From: JBFLYC01 sp040756735
GTDB lineage: Bacteria > Bacillota > DSM-16504 > Desulfitibacterales > Desulfitibacteraceae
Reading direction: 5' to 3'
Length of the DNA: 64,000 bases
Assembly (NCBI GenBank): GCA_040756735.1
Contig: JBFLYC010000003.1
Span: 1 to 64,000 of the forward strand
Shown here: positions 42,869-51,138 of the stretch, one piece after another
Numbering within the stretch: the stretch's first letter is position 1
How the letters are laid out: every line of letters starts with the position of its first letter
Program-made: the position numbers and the translations under genes
The notes under the pieces: model-generated
What the model saw: only the letters and a program-made list of their open reading frames with translations
What the model was told of the DNA's origin: nothing
Databases searched by the model: none

Positions 42869-44344
42869 TTAATGAAAGCCCAGCACCTTTCCGGTGTCCA
42901 GGATTAAAACCATTCTTCTGCCGCCGTCAAGCTTTGCGACGCCTTCCACATAATCGCTGTCAATTCCGCTGCTCAATATGTCGGGCGGCGGCTCAACCAG
43001 CGCTTTTTCGAACCGGAGTACCTCCGAAACCGAGTCCACCACAATTCCCGTCCTTTTTCCATTGAAATCGACAATGATGATTCTTGTGGCGTCGGTTGCC
43101 TGTTTTTCCGGAAGCTTGAAAAGCTTTCTCAAATCCAGTACGGGAATCACGTTCCCTCTCAGGTTCACAACCCCTTGAATGAAATAAGGGGACCTGGGAA
43201 TTTTGGTTACCGCGGTCATCCTGTTTATTTCCTGCACACTTGCTATCTTGACTCCATACTCCTCTGAATCTATCCTGAAGGTCACCAACTGCTCCTCGTC
43301 AAGCAGCTGTCTTTCTGCGTCCTCCTTCTCCGCTTCCTGTCCATAAGCTCCGCCGGTTTTTCTGATTGATTCGATTTCGTCGGCTGGAACCAGCCTGGAC
43401 GGCTCCAGCAAAAGGATTATTCGTTTGCCCTTGTTGAGCTTTGCCAGGCCCTTCAGCTGTTCCCCGCTTTGATCGGAGAATTTCGGCGGAGGCTGGATAA
43501 CGCCCGATGGCACACTCAAAACCTCTGAAACCCTGTCAACCATGATTCCCGCGGTAAAACCGCCCATATCCACGACAAGTATCCTTGTGTGGTCGTTGAT
43601 GTCCAGATGCTCCATACCGAAATAGGTCCTCAAATTTATTATGGGGAGCAGATTGCTGCGGATTGAAATAACCCCCTCTATATAGGCTGCGCAGTTCGGG
43701 ACCTTTACAATTTGCGGGGTGCGGATGATTTCCTTGACGTTCATGATTCCGATGGCGTATTCCTCTTTATCCAGAAGGAATGAAACAAGCTGTTCTTCAT
43801 CTGCAGCCCCGGCATCGGCGCTGCTTATCATTGCGCCGTTCTTGCACAGGCTTTCGTCCCGGCTGTTTGTCCTTCCTTTTTCCGTACCGCCGACGCAGAG
43901 CGCCTTTGCAACATCCAGAAGCATTACAAGCCTGTTCCCGTTCTCCAGCTTTACGACGCCTTTCAAATAGTCGGAATCCACATTTTTTACAATCTGCGGA
44001 GGCTCCTCTATATCGGCGGCGCTTACCCTCATAACCTCGGACACCCTGTCCACAACCATTCCGGTAGCTTTACCGTCAACGTCGATGACAAGAACCCTGC
44101 TGTTTTCATCCTTCTCCTTCCTGTCCAGGTTGAACCTGATCCGACCGTTGATAACCGGCAAGACGCTGCCCCTTAAGTTGCAGGCTCCCTCGACATAACC
44201 GGGGGCGTTCGGTACCTTGGTGATGTTGGGAGCCCTGATAATTTCCTTCACATCTATGATGTCTGCCCCGAATTCATCCTCTCCAAGCAGGAAGGTAACC
44301 AGCTGACGCTCGGCAAGGCTGGCATTGTTTATACCGGTAGCCAT
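42869..44344 (-). CDS. Triple-CheW coupling protein
   Basis: 491 residues, three tandem CheW domains at about 12-152, 182-325 and 347-490, each opening with QLVTF/QLVSF and a K-E-I-I-R or Q-E-I-N-R helix start and closing with a G-x-R-[LIM]-[VI]-[ML]-[LI]-L strand. No other domain. A protein with three coupling domains could bridge three receptor or kinase units. Sister of the second triple-CheW at 32057-33694, which has an extra basic tail. 18 bases after the MCP stop. Confidence 0.94.
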   Translation of the reverse strand: MATGINNASLAERQLVTFLLGEDEFGADIIDVKEIIRAPNITKVPNAPGYVEGACNLRGSVLPVINGRIRFNLDRKEKDENSRVLVIDVDGKATGMVVDRVSEVMRVSAADIEEPPQIVKNVDSDYLKGVVKLENGNRLVMLLDVAKALCVGGTEKGRTNSRDESLCKNGAMISSADAGAADEEQLVSFLLDKEEYAIGIMNVKEIIRTPQIVKVPNCAAYIEGVISIRSNLLPIINLRTYFGMEHLDINDHTRILVVDMGGFTAGIMVDRVSEVLSVPSGVIQPPPKFSDQSGEQLKGLAKLNKGKRIILLLEPSRLVPADEIESIRKTGGAYGQEAEKEDAERQLLDEEQLVTFRIDSEEYGVKIASVQEINRMTAVTKIPRSPYFIQGVVNLRGNVIPVLDLRKLFKLPEKQATDATRIIIVDFNGKRTGIVVDSVSEVLRFEKALVEPPPDILSSGIDSDYVEGVAKLDGGRRMVLILDTGKVLGFH

Positions 44345-44362
44345 TGCTATCCCCTCCGTTCG

Positions 44363-46315
44363 TTATATATTCTGAAGCTCATCGGCCAGCCCTGATATCT
44401 CTTCAATAGCTTCCGCAAGCTCCTGCATGCCCTTTGCCTGCTGGTTTGCCGCCGCAGCCGCCTGTTCGGCTCCGCTGCTGGCTTCCTGTGCCGCAGTGGC
44501 TATCTGCTCGACGCCCTTCCTTGCCTGCTCCAGGGCCACCAGTGATTCCTCCGAAACCTTCCGTACCTCATTTGAGCCTTGAAGTATTTTTATCATGCTC
44601 TCTTCAATCACATTCAGGTTGTGGGTGGTCTTCTTCGACTCCTCCACCTGTGCGAAGGCGGTTCTGCTGGAGAGGTCTATGTCGGCTGAAACCTTCTGAA
44701 TCTGGTTCTGTATTCCTCTTACAAGGTCCTTGATCTTGTCGGTGTTTTCCGCCGATTCGTTGGCAAGCGCCCTTATATCTCCGGCTACCACCGAGAAGCC
44801 CCTGCCGAACTCCCCTGCCCTTGCTGCTTCAATGGACCCGTTCACCGCCAGCATGTTTGTCTGGATAGTCACATTTACTATGGCGTCGACAATTTTATCA
44901 ATCCTCCTGGTGGTTTCCTCAAGGTTCTTTATATTCCTGGCCGCCACCACACTGGCCTCTGCTGAGGAAGAAACACCGGAAATCATATTGTCCACCGCAA
45001 TTTTATTAGCCTCCAGCAGCTTCTGAAGCTCAGCTATCTTGTCCGCCGAAAAACCGCTTCTCTCGTTCATTTGCTTTGCAGCCACGACAAGCTTCTCAGC
45101 CAGCACAGCGGCTTTGTTTGTAAGCTCGGCCTGGGCCTGGGCGCCGGAGGATATCTGCTGCATGGCCTTCAGTATTTCGTTTGCGGTGGAGTTTGCCTCC
45201 TCCACGTTGGCCGACAGCTCTTCGGAAGCCGCAGCGAGAGACTCCGAGGATTTCTGTGCGTCGGTGGACACCTTGAGGTCCTCCGCCATCTGCGCAAGGT
45301 CTGCCGCGCCGGCGTTCAGCTCATTGAAGGCCCTGTTTTGCATCTGGATTGATTTTTCCACTTCTTCCGCGGCGCTGCTCTGCTGCTCGGCAGCCGCGGC
45401 AACCTGTTCGGCTATGCCGAGGAATTCCCCCGCTCCCTTGTTTGCATCCACCGCATTCTGGGCCACCTCCGCAACGCCCTTTTGCACAAGAACGATTTCC
45501 TCGTTTATTTTTACCAGGTCCGCAGTGGTTTTCTTTGCTTTTTCCACTTCTTCATTGGCAGCCTTGCCTGCGTTTTCAATATCAGCCACCACAATTTTGA
45601 CATTGCTCTGTATTTCGTTTACAAGCTCGCGGATATTCCTTGCCGACTTTTCAGAGGTTTCAGCAAGATTTCTGACCTCATCCGCCACAACAGCGAAGCC
45701 CTTTCCGTGCTCTCCCGCCCTGGCGGCCTCTATCGCCGCGTTCAACGCAAGCAGGTTGGTCTGGTCGGCTATTCTGACAACCGCCTGAACTATCTCGCCT
45801 ATTTCATTGGACTGCTTCTCAAGCTCTCCCACCAGCTTCACCGATTCCAGGTTTGTGTCGGCGGATTCCTTGATTCCTTTAATCATCAGTTCAATATCTT
45901 TCGAGGTGTTTTCCAGCAGCTCTTTTGCTTTGTTTACCCGCTCAAGGGATTCCCTGGCCTTCCTTTCCGCTTCAACGGAAGCCTTGTCTATCTGGTTTAT
46001 TGCGGCTCTTGACTCCTCCGCCGCAGAAGAAGCCTCGCCTGCGCCCTTGGCTATCTGAGCCATTGTCGCGCCAAGCTCCTCTGCGGCGCTGCTGGCCTCC
46101 TCGATACCCGACGCAAGCTGTTCCGTCGCTACAGCGATTCTTTCAGCCAGCTGCTGCTGCTTTGCAAGCGTCCTGGCTCTTACCTTGTCCTGGGCCTGCT
46201 TTCTCGCAAGCTCCCTCTTCCTTTCCATCTCATCGGTAGCTTGAACGGATACGGGCGTTGACCCTTTGTCTGCTTTTCCGCTTACCGGTTTTGCAAGCTT
46301 TTTCTCCATTACCAT
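44363..46315 (-). CDS. Soluble methyl-accepting protein with two signalling hairpins
   Basis: About 650 residues from ATG 46315 (GGAGG four bases ahead; ATG 46309 also possible). No membrane helix. The N-terminus is rich in Lys/Arg (ERKRELARKQ, DKVRARTLAKQQQ). Two complete MCP signalling hairpins: tip 1 about 174-202 (QTNLLALNAAIEAARAGEHG), tip 2 about 473-502 (QTNMLAVNGSIEAARAGEFG, with Ala to Val-Gly-Ser changes). Long heptad coils with Glu/Ala-rich methylation-like sites around both. No sensor domain. DosM of Vibrio cholerae is a known receptor with two signalling tips, forming double-layer arrays. Confidence 0.93.
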   Translation of the reverse strand: MVMEKKLAKPVSGKADKGSTPVSVQATDEMERKRELARKQAQDKVRARTLAKQQQLAERIAVATEQLASGIEEASSAAEELGATMAQIAKGAGEASSAAEESRAAINQIDKASVEAERKARESLERVNKAKELLENTSKDIELMIKGIKESADTNLESVKLVGELEKQSNEIGEIVQAVVRIADQTNLLALNAAIEAARAGEHGKGFAVVADEVRNLAETSEKSARNIRELVNEIQSNVKIVVADIENAGKAANEEVEKAKKTTADLVKINEEIVLVQKGVAEVAQNAVDANKGAGEFLGIAEQVAAAAEQQSSAAEEVEKSIQMQNRAFNELNAGAADLAQMAEDLKVSTDAQKSSESLAAASEELSANVEEANSTANEILKAMQQISSGAQAQAELTNKAAVLAEKLVVAAKQMNERSGFSADKIAELQKLLEANKIAVDNMISGVSSSAEASVVAARNIKNLEETTRRIDKIVDAIVNVTIQTNMLAVNGSIEAARAGEFGRGFSVVAGDIRALANESAENTDKIKDLVRGIQNQIQKVSADIDLSSRTAFAQVEESKKTTHNLNVIEESMIKILQGSNEVRKVSEESLVALEQARKGVEQIATAAQEASSGAEQAAAAANQQAKGMQELAEAIEEISGLADELQNI

Positions 46316-46424
46316 TCGACCTCCTGTAATTTGAATTGTATATTGGATTCCAGCGTATATGCGACTGCACTGCAAGCATGGCTTTCATACTATATTGGCT
46401 TGCTGCGCACCCTCATCCATATGA

Positions 46425-46673
46425 TTATCTAGCAGAGCTTTCAGCCGAACGATCGGGGTTAAATATGATGTAGTACATATTCACGCCGTCGCCGGTCGGC
46501 TCGTTGCCTATGTAGCCGTCCCGGTGCAAGGCAAAGGCTTTTTGCCGCAGCTCTTCTATGCTGCAGTTTATGCCGCTTTGAATCAGGACTTTGTGTATGT
46601 CGGCCAATGTGCTTACCTCCGATTCACATGCCTTTATGTGCCTCAAAAGCCCTTCATCCGTTAATTGAAGCAT
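46425..46673 (-). CDS. Small winged-helix-like protein of the chemosensory cluster
   Basis: 82 residues from ATG 46673 (GGAGAG nine bases ahead); a longer frame to 46730 has no RBS. Sequence such as TDEGLLRHIKACESEVSTLA and LRQKAFALHRDGYIGNEPTG suggests helices with a beta wing. No family recognised. Between the first cheY and the MCP gene, tightly spaced, so it is likely part of the system. Confidence 0.6.
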   Translation of the reverse strand: MLQLTDEGLLRHIKACESEVSTLADIHKVLIQSGINCSIEELRQKAFALHRDGYIGNEPTGDGVNMYYIIFNPDRSAESSAR

Positions 46674-46737
46674 GTTTCCATCTCTCCTTTCCACACATGG
46701 TTGAAATTGTGTAAAAATGGTTTCCGGCAACTGTCAC

Positions 46738-47097
46738 TTACTTTCTGAATTTATTCAAATGGCTTATCACTATTTCCGGCTTGTACGGTTTTACAATGAA
46801 GCCTTTTGCCCCGTTCAATACAGCCTCCTGTACAAACTTCTCCTGCCCCATGGCTGAGACCATAACAACAGACGGCTTGTGCTCCATTTTTTTTATCTCG
46901 GCCAGGCACTCGATGCCTCCCATTTCCGGCATTGTGATGTCAAGAGTGACAATATCCGGCTTTAGCTCCTGGATTTTTTTAAGCGCCACCCTTCCGTTTT
47001 CAGCTTCACCTACAACCTCAAAAGCATTCGCATTAAGCAATTGCTTGAGTTGTAACCGTATAAACGCGGCATCGTCCACTATCAATACTTTTGTCAT
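46738..47097 (-). CDS. cheY: CheY-like response regulator, first gene of the cluster
   Basis: 119 residues, receiver only, all key residues present: Asp8-Asp9 (IVDDAA), Asp53 (IVTLDITMPEMGG), Ser in MVSAMGQEK, Lys in FIVKPYKPE. Closest in style to chemotaxis CheY of Firmicutes. AAGGAGG stands six bases upstream. First in the minus-strand series, so the promoter of the cluster should lie within 47098-47546. Confidence 0.93.
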   Translation of the reverse strand: MTKVLIVDDAAFIRLQLKQLLNANAFEVVGEAENGRVALKKIQELKPDIVTLDITMPEMGGIECLAEIKKMEHKPSVVMVSAMGQEKFVQEAVLNGAKGFIVKPYKPEIVISHLNKFRK

Positions 47098-47546
47098 ATT
47101 GCCCTCCTTTCCGGCTGCAATAAAATTCTATTAGTGCCTTATTTACAATAACTTGCTTCTTAAACTAAAATAAGCAGAAAAGCTATGGAAACAAGTTTGC
47201 CATAACTTTTCTGTTTATTTTGTAATTCTATCAGATCTGGCAACCCGACTATCATAGTGCTTTCACCTTAGATTCGTAGTTTTGTGTCGTTATTTTTCAA
47301 TAAGTCTACTTTTTCATAAGGTTTTATTATATTGTCATTGTGGGACTGTAGTAACGTGCTGCTATTAGTCCCTAAATTCTCATGCAACAAAATGCCTAAA
47401 ATGTAGCATTGTAAGAAGTTCGGCAGCCATTTGTATGATGGACTGTACGATATTTAACGGCAATACTTGATTGTAATCAACGTAAAATCAGATGTATTAT
47501 TTTATCGAAAAAAACTAAATTTTATTGCATAAAGGAGAGATGTTTT
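47098..47546. other. Gene-free leader with a long hairpin
   Basis: 449 bp between the diverging cheY and the recombinase gene, AT-rich. A 14-bp stem joins 47175-47188 and 47200-47213 (CAGAAAAG, TATGG); the single imperfect pair is G-U only in the minus-strand RNA, which fits a structured leader or attenuator in front of the chemosensory transcript. Otherwise no gene is seen. Confidence 0.55.
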
Positions 47547-48107
47547 ATGACGGTTGAACCAATTAGAGACAAAGCAAAAATCAAACAAATGTACCAGCTT
47601 CTAAAGGGGAAAGACGAAAAATATGCACTGCTTTTTAAGTTCGGACTTAACACCGGACTAAGAATCAGTGATATTATTCCATTAAGGGTAAAGGACATAA
47701 TGAGCACCAATATGCAATTCCAGGATTACTTGATTTTGAAGGAAAAGAAAACAGGCAAGGAGAAAAAAATCAAGATAAATGATGCCCTGAAGAAGCTAAT
47801 TTTAGAATATGTAAGAAATGCCGGATTATCTTATGAAAGCTACTTGTTTCCAAGCAAAAAAGGCGGTTACATTGGAAGAATTCAGGCATATCGCGTTTTG
47901 AAGGAATGCGCGGAGCTTTTGGGTGTGCAGAATTTCGGTACTCATAGCCTTAGAAAAACCTGGGGATACTGGACCTACAAGATATCTCTTTATAATATCG
48001 GGCTGATAATGGACACCTTCAACCATAGCTCTCAGAGCATTACCCTGCGGTACATAGGAGTGAATCAGGATCAAAAGGATGAGCTGTATTCCCTTGTTCA
48101 GCTTTAA
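47547..48107 (+). CDS. Single-domain tyrosine recombinase
   Basis: 186 residues, catalytic domain only; the N-terminal SAM-like core-binding domain of XerC/D-type integrases is missing. The active-site set is complete: Arg in NTGLRISDI, Lys about residue 70, His-x-x-Arg in THSLRKTWG, His in FNHSS and Tyr in LRYIGVNQ. Small recombinases of this size (FimB/FimE-like) often invert or excise short segments. AAGGAGAG precedes the ATG. It stands alone on the + strand at the right end of the chemosensory segment, inside the 28-bp direct repeats. Confidence 0.92.
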   Translation: MTVEPIRDKAKIKQMYQLLKGKDEKYALLFKFGLNTGLRISDIIPLRVKDIMSTNMQFQDYLILKEKKTGKEKKIKINDALKKLILEYVRNAGLSYESYLFPSKKGGYIGRIQAYRVLKECAELLGVQNFGTHSLRKTWGYWTYKISLYNIGLIMDTFNHSSQSITLRYIGVNQDQKDELYSLVQL

Positions 48108-48491
48108 ATAAGCTTATTGATAATACGAAGATACAGAAAAATATTAAAATATTATTGTATTTTAGAGGAATAACTGTATTTTTGTCGAATAAAGTAATAA
48201 GCAATATTTTAGGCATTTTGTTGCATGTCATGGTTTAATTTACCAAAATAATCAGCTTTTTATTCCATGATTTCAAAAAAAAACAATAAAATTTGAAGAG
48301 TCGCAGAGTATTATGTTTTTCCACTTTGCGGTTCTTTTTTGTATTTGCTTGCCCCCTTTCCTCCTTTCACCTTTCTTTATTATATGGTGTTCAAGGGGCT
48401 CCGTCCCCTGGTTAGTGTAAAATTACTGTAGGATTTTAGGAGGAAAATTCCACCTAAAAAGCGAAGAGGAACCTCGAAATTCTCCTCTTTT

Positions 48492-48519
48492 CATTATAAT
48501 TCATTTTATATATTATATA
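48492..48519. repeat. 28-bp direct repeat, right copy (possible att site)
   Basis: Exact copy, same orientation, of 31156-31183. In both places CCCTGG follows, directly at the left and after six more bases at the right. Confidence 0.7.
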
Positions 48520-48584
48520 AAAATGCCCTGGTTCCTTTTTTTACACTGCGCCCTACTATTTCCTACTGGCGAAATCCCATCGCA

Positions 48585-48645
48585 TCATCGGTTCCTTTTT
48601 ATACTCTCTTCAGGACGGTCGATGCCAAAACAAAAACACACCTGG
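48585..48645 (-). pseudogene. ParA-type ATPase scrap
   Basis: A short minus-strand frame reads CFGIDRPEESIKRNR before a stop, matching the segment just after the Walker A' motif of ParA/Soj (compare TMCFGIDRPDEL in the remnant at 50546-50694). Too short to be certain alone. Confidence 0.35.
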
Positions 48646-48839
48646 CGGTGTGTATAATTTCTTGGCAAGTTAGGTAAATATAGATGAGGACCTTCACTCG
48701 CCTTTTTGTTCGTAAAAAGCGTCAATATCCTTTGTGGTAAGATTTAATCTTGCGGCAGCCCTAGCTTTCAGTTATAAATCATAAATGAGCCGGACTTCGT
48801 GACGGATCCCAACCCAGAAATTCCAATTATATCATCCGC

Positions 48840-49634
48840 CTATACTTTTGACAGCTCATCTCTGAACGCCGGTCTATTGGCATATTTGTTAAAAAGCTTT
48901 TGTTTGATTTCCAAGACCTGCTTTTGCCCGCCTGCCTTTTTTAGATTACGGATAATTGCGCATACCCTCTGATAATCTTTCCTGCTGCCAGCTCTGGCAG
49001 CAGTCTGCTCAATATGCTGCAGAAAAAGGGTGTAAACCTCATCTTTAAATTCGGGAATAAGCTGCTTATAAAAAATCTCTACCATTGACGGCCTCGGCTT
49101 AACATAGGCAAGAAGCTTTTGTTTTTCCCCTTCTTCTATTAAAATACGGGTGTATATGTCATGATTTGTTTTCTTCTGGTTTTCCAGCAGAAGAATAATC
49201 TTGGGGTAAACAGAAAGCCACTCGCTGAAATCATAAGTCTTTTTTAATTCCTTGTAATATTCAAAACTACCATCCAGAATAAATTCCATGGCAATCCCGC
49301 GCAAATCATCAAGTTTGCCGGAAAGCTGAAACGCCTTGTACCGGTATTTCTTCCACTGATCTACCAGCCCGCGCCTGTCTTTATCTTCCTCTTCTCCATC
49401 AAGCGTAAGCTTGATCACCGAGTCATAGTCCTTTTTCTTCATGGCATTTTCTATCGCCATTTTCCTAAATTCCGAATATCTCAGATTCTGTCCAATAAAT
49501 TCCTGCGCTTTTTTTCGCCCGTCATACTGTTCAATCATATGGTATCTGATGAGATTAACTCTTTCCGCCAAGTAACTGCCGCTCCATGAATCCTCTCTTT
49601 TGTTTTTTATGATTGATACCAAATGATTTTCCAA
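48840..49634 (-). CDS. C-terminal part of a SWIM zinc-finger type protein
   Basis: 264 residues, all helical, with an end (PRPSMVEIFYKQLIPEFKDE, then YTLFLQHIEQTA and FRDELSKV) like the C-terminal half of SWIM-domain proteins of Firmicutes. The zinc finger and the first several hundred residues are absent: the frame continues upstream of the TTG at 49634 for about 22 codons (KIHPGIAANASGQDHG) and then meets a stop. So the gene is 5'-truncated, though a shortened protein might be made. The family's role is unclear. Confidence 0.55.
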   Translation of the reverse strand: MENHLVSIIKNKREDSWSGSYLAERVNLIRYHMIEQYDGRKKAQEFIGQNLRYSEFRKMAIENAMKKKDYDSVIKLTLDGEEEDKDRRGLVDQWKKYRYKAFQLSGKLDDLRGIAMEFILDGSFEYYKELKKTYDFSEWLSVYPKIILLLENQKKTNHDIYTRILIEEGEKQKLLAYVKPRPSMVEIFYKQLIPEFKDEVYTLFLQHIEQTAARAGSRKDYQRVCAIIRNLKKAGGQKQVLEIKQKLFNKYANRPAFRDELSKV

Positions 49635-49968
49635 TTTATTGAACTTTCCATGGTCTTGACCAGAAGCATTTGCAGCGATACCTGGATGAATTTTGCTATA
49701 GGTTTAACCGTAGGGCTTTTGAGAGTTAGTTATTTAATCGTATTATTAGCAGCTGCATCACCTCGCAAAAAATGAGGGATACTGAGCTAACGAAATAGTC
49801 ATTTTTCTTTTAAAATTTGGCTATGTTAAAGGAACATGTTGATATTATCATAAAAAAGGAGTTGTTTTTACCAATGAATACATAAAGCCATTCCACTTAA
49901 TTTTCTATCATAAAACTGTCCATGTAGAACAATAATAACAATGAAAATATTTACTAGGAGTGGTTTAA
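49635..49968. other. Gene-free stretch
   Basis: AT-rich, no gene. The left part is the truncated upstream frame of the SWIM-type gene; the right part holds the leader of the + strand membrane protein gene, with AGGAG shortly before the GTG. Confidence 0.5.
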
Positions 49969-50556
49969 GTGTTCAAAATCAAAGATAGATTTGTTTTAGG
50001 TGTGGTGGCTGGTTTAGCCGGAAATGTCATTAAAATGGCGATTGATGAAATCTCAATCATAAACAAGATATCACAGCGTTCATTTCGTGAAACTGCCGCA
50101 GGGGTGTGGGTATCAAAAAAAAGTGAAGCCACGAATATAAAAGGACACCTCCTCGGAGGATTGCTTGATTTTGGAATGGGAATATTGGGCGGCATTTCAT
50201 CGGTGTATTTACTGTCTAAAACCGGGCGTGATCATATTACAATCAAAGGAATTACTTCAGGAATAACGATGGGTTCGTTTATTACTTTTGTTATGGGAAC
50301 TCTGCCCAAAAATCAAGTTAGACCTACAGATGCCGCAAGCAATCTATCCTATATGTTGAGTCATGCTGCATTCGGACTTGTAACAACTACTGTAGCCGCA
50401 AAATTAGGAGACCCGTCGTTATTTGATGTCAAACCACAAAACGACTATCTTGATCCTACGGAACCGACGACAGAGCAAATAAAAAACGCTTTTAGACTTA
50501 TGCACGCCAAGGGCAATGGACCTCAAAGAAAACGCTCCTTCAAAGTTACCTCATAG
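49969..50556 (+). CDS. Conserved membrane protein, unknown function
   Basis: 195 residues from GTG 49969 (AGGAG ten bases ahead). Four hydrophobic segments, the first at the N-terminus after FKIKDRFVLGVVAGLAGNVI. Strongly conserved-looking phrases such as SQRSFRETAAGVWVSKK and DAASNLSYMLSHAAFG resemble a hypothetical protein seen in Desulfotomaculum-like genomes, to my recollection. No enzymatic motif. Function unknown. Confidence 0.75.
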   Translation: MFKIKDRFVLGVVAGLAGNVIKMAIDEISIINKISQRSFRETAAGVWVSKKSEATNIKGHLLGGLLDFGMGILGGISSVYLLSKTGRDHITIKGITSGITMGSFITFVMGTLPKNQVRPTDAASNLSYMLSHAAFGLVTTTVAAKLGDPSLFDVKPQNDYLDPTEPTTEQIKNAFRLMHAKGNGPQRKRSFKVTS

Positions 50557-50694
50557 TTTTGATGTTGTTTTCGTGGCCATTCATTTCAACTGCCGAAAGT
50601 TCAATACTGCCGGTGCTTTTAAGCTCATCGGGACGATCAATACCAAAACACATTGTCAGGTTTGCCTGAGGATCGAGGTCGGCTTAGAGTACCT
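50546..50694 (-). pseudogene. ParA-type ATPase remnant
   Basis: The minus strand reads KKVL, a stop, then ADLDPQANLTMCFGIDRPDE and an unrelated tail (GSIELSAVEMNGHE) to a stop at 50546. DLDPQANLT is the A' motif of ParA. The P-loop upstream and everything after the motif are gone. It overlaps the end of the membrane protein gene on the other strand. Confidence 0.6.
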
Positions 50695-50869
50695 TTTTGC
50701 CTATTGTTAAACTGTATTAATTTTTAAAGAACCAATCTGAAGATGCCAAATATGCAAGCTTCTTTGATTTTTATATTTAGCAGCCTGTCATCCTCAATTT
50801 GGTTTTGCCAACTTGCCATTTTAATAAAATGAAAACTGAGACCGTAAACGACCTCAGATGTTTTTGATA

Positions 50870-50945
50870 TGGTGGAGCATAGGGGACTTGAACCCCTGAC
50901 CTCTTGACTGCCAGTCAAGCGCGCTCCCAACTGCGCCAATGCCCC
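50870..50945 (-). tRNA. tRNA-Ala (GGC)
   Basis: 76 bases: acceptor GGGGCAT with ATGCTCC, D-arm GCGCAGTTGGGAGCGC, anticodon stem CTTGA/TCAAG with loop CTGGCAG (anticodon GGC), T-arm GGGGTTCAAGTCCCC, discriminator A and encoded CCA. Complete cloverleaf. Confidence 0.96.
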
Positions 50946-50988
50946 ATTTATTCCCTTTTCTGGTAATCATTTCCTATTGTGCTTTCCT

Positions 50989-51036
50989 GGGGGTGCGTAA
51001 CTGTATAATCCGCGCTCCCAGCTGCGCTATACCCCC
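50989..51036 (-). pseudogene. Collapsed tRNA-like remnant
   Basis: 48 bases starting GGGGGTATAGCGCAGCTGGG, i.e. acceptor 5' arm plus a full D-arm (GCGCAGCTGGGAGCGC), then about 16 unrelated bases and GCACCCCC closing the acceptor stem. Anticodon and T-arms are missing. Lies 43 bases upstream of tRNA-Ala on the same strand, so likely a tRNA with an internal deletion. Confidence 0.75.
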
Positions 51037-51138
51037 ACTGTTAAATTGTTGAAACTTAGTGACGAAGGTTATTATACCATATAGTTTTTAACCAAACAAG
51101 GAGATTTTGTCTTTATTTTGCAGCAAGTTTTGAGGTTT

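Larger units (their letters stand above)
48108..48839. other. Gene-poor stretch right of the recombinase
   Basis: No complete gene in over 700 bases. It holds an AT-rich part, a hairpin-forming segment near 48465-48490 (GAAGAGGA with TCCTCTTTTC), the right 28-bp direct repeat, a ParA remnant on the minus strand and, at about 48688-48760, a further coding trace on the minus strand (LKARAAARLNLTTKDIDAFY) of unknown origin. It looks like a scrap-yard of insertions and deletions. Confidence 0.5.

Noticed and set aside
45039..45788. 249-codon open frame antisense to the MCP gene
   Set aside because: Ser/Ala/Phe-rich mirror of the Glu/Ala-rich coiled coil; no start signal or family.
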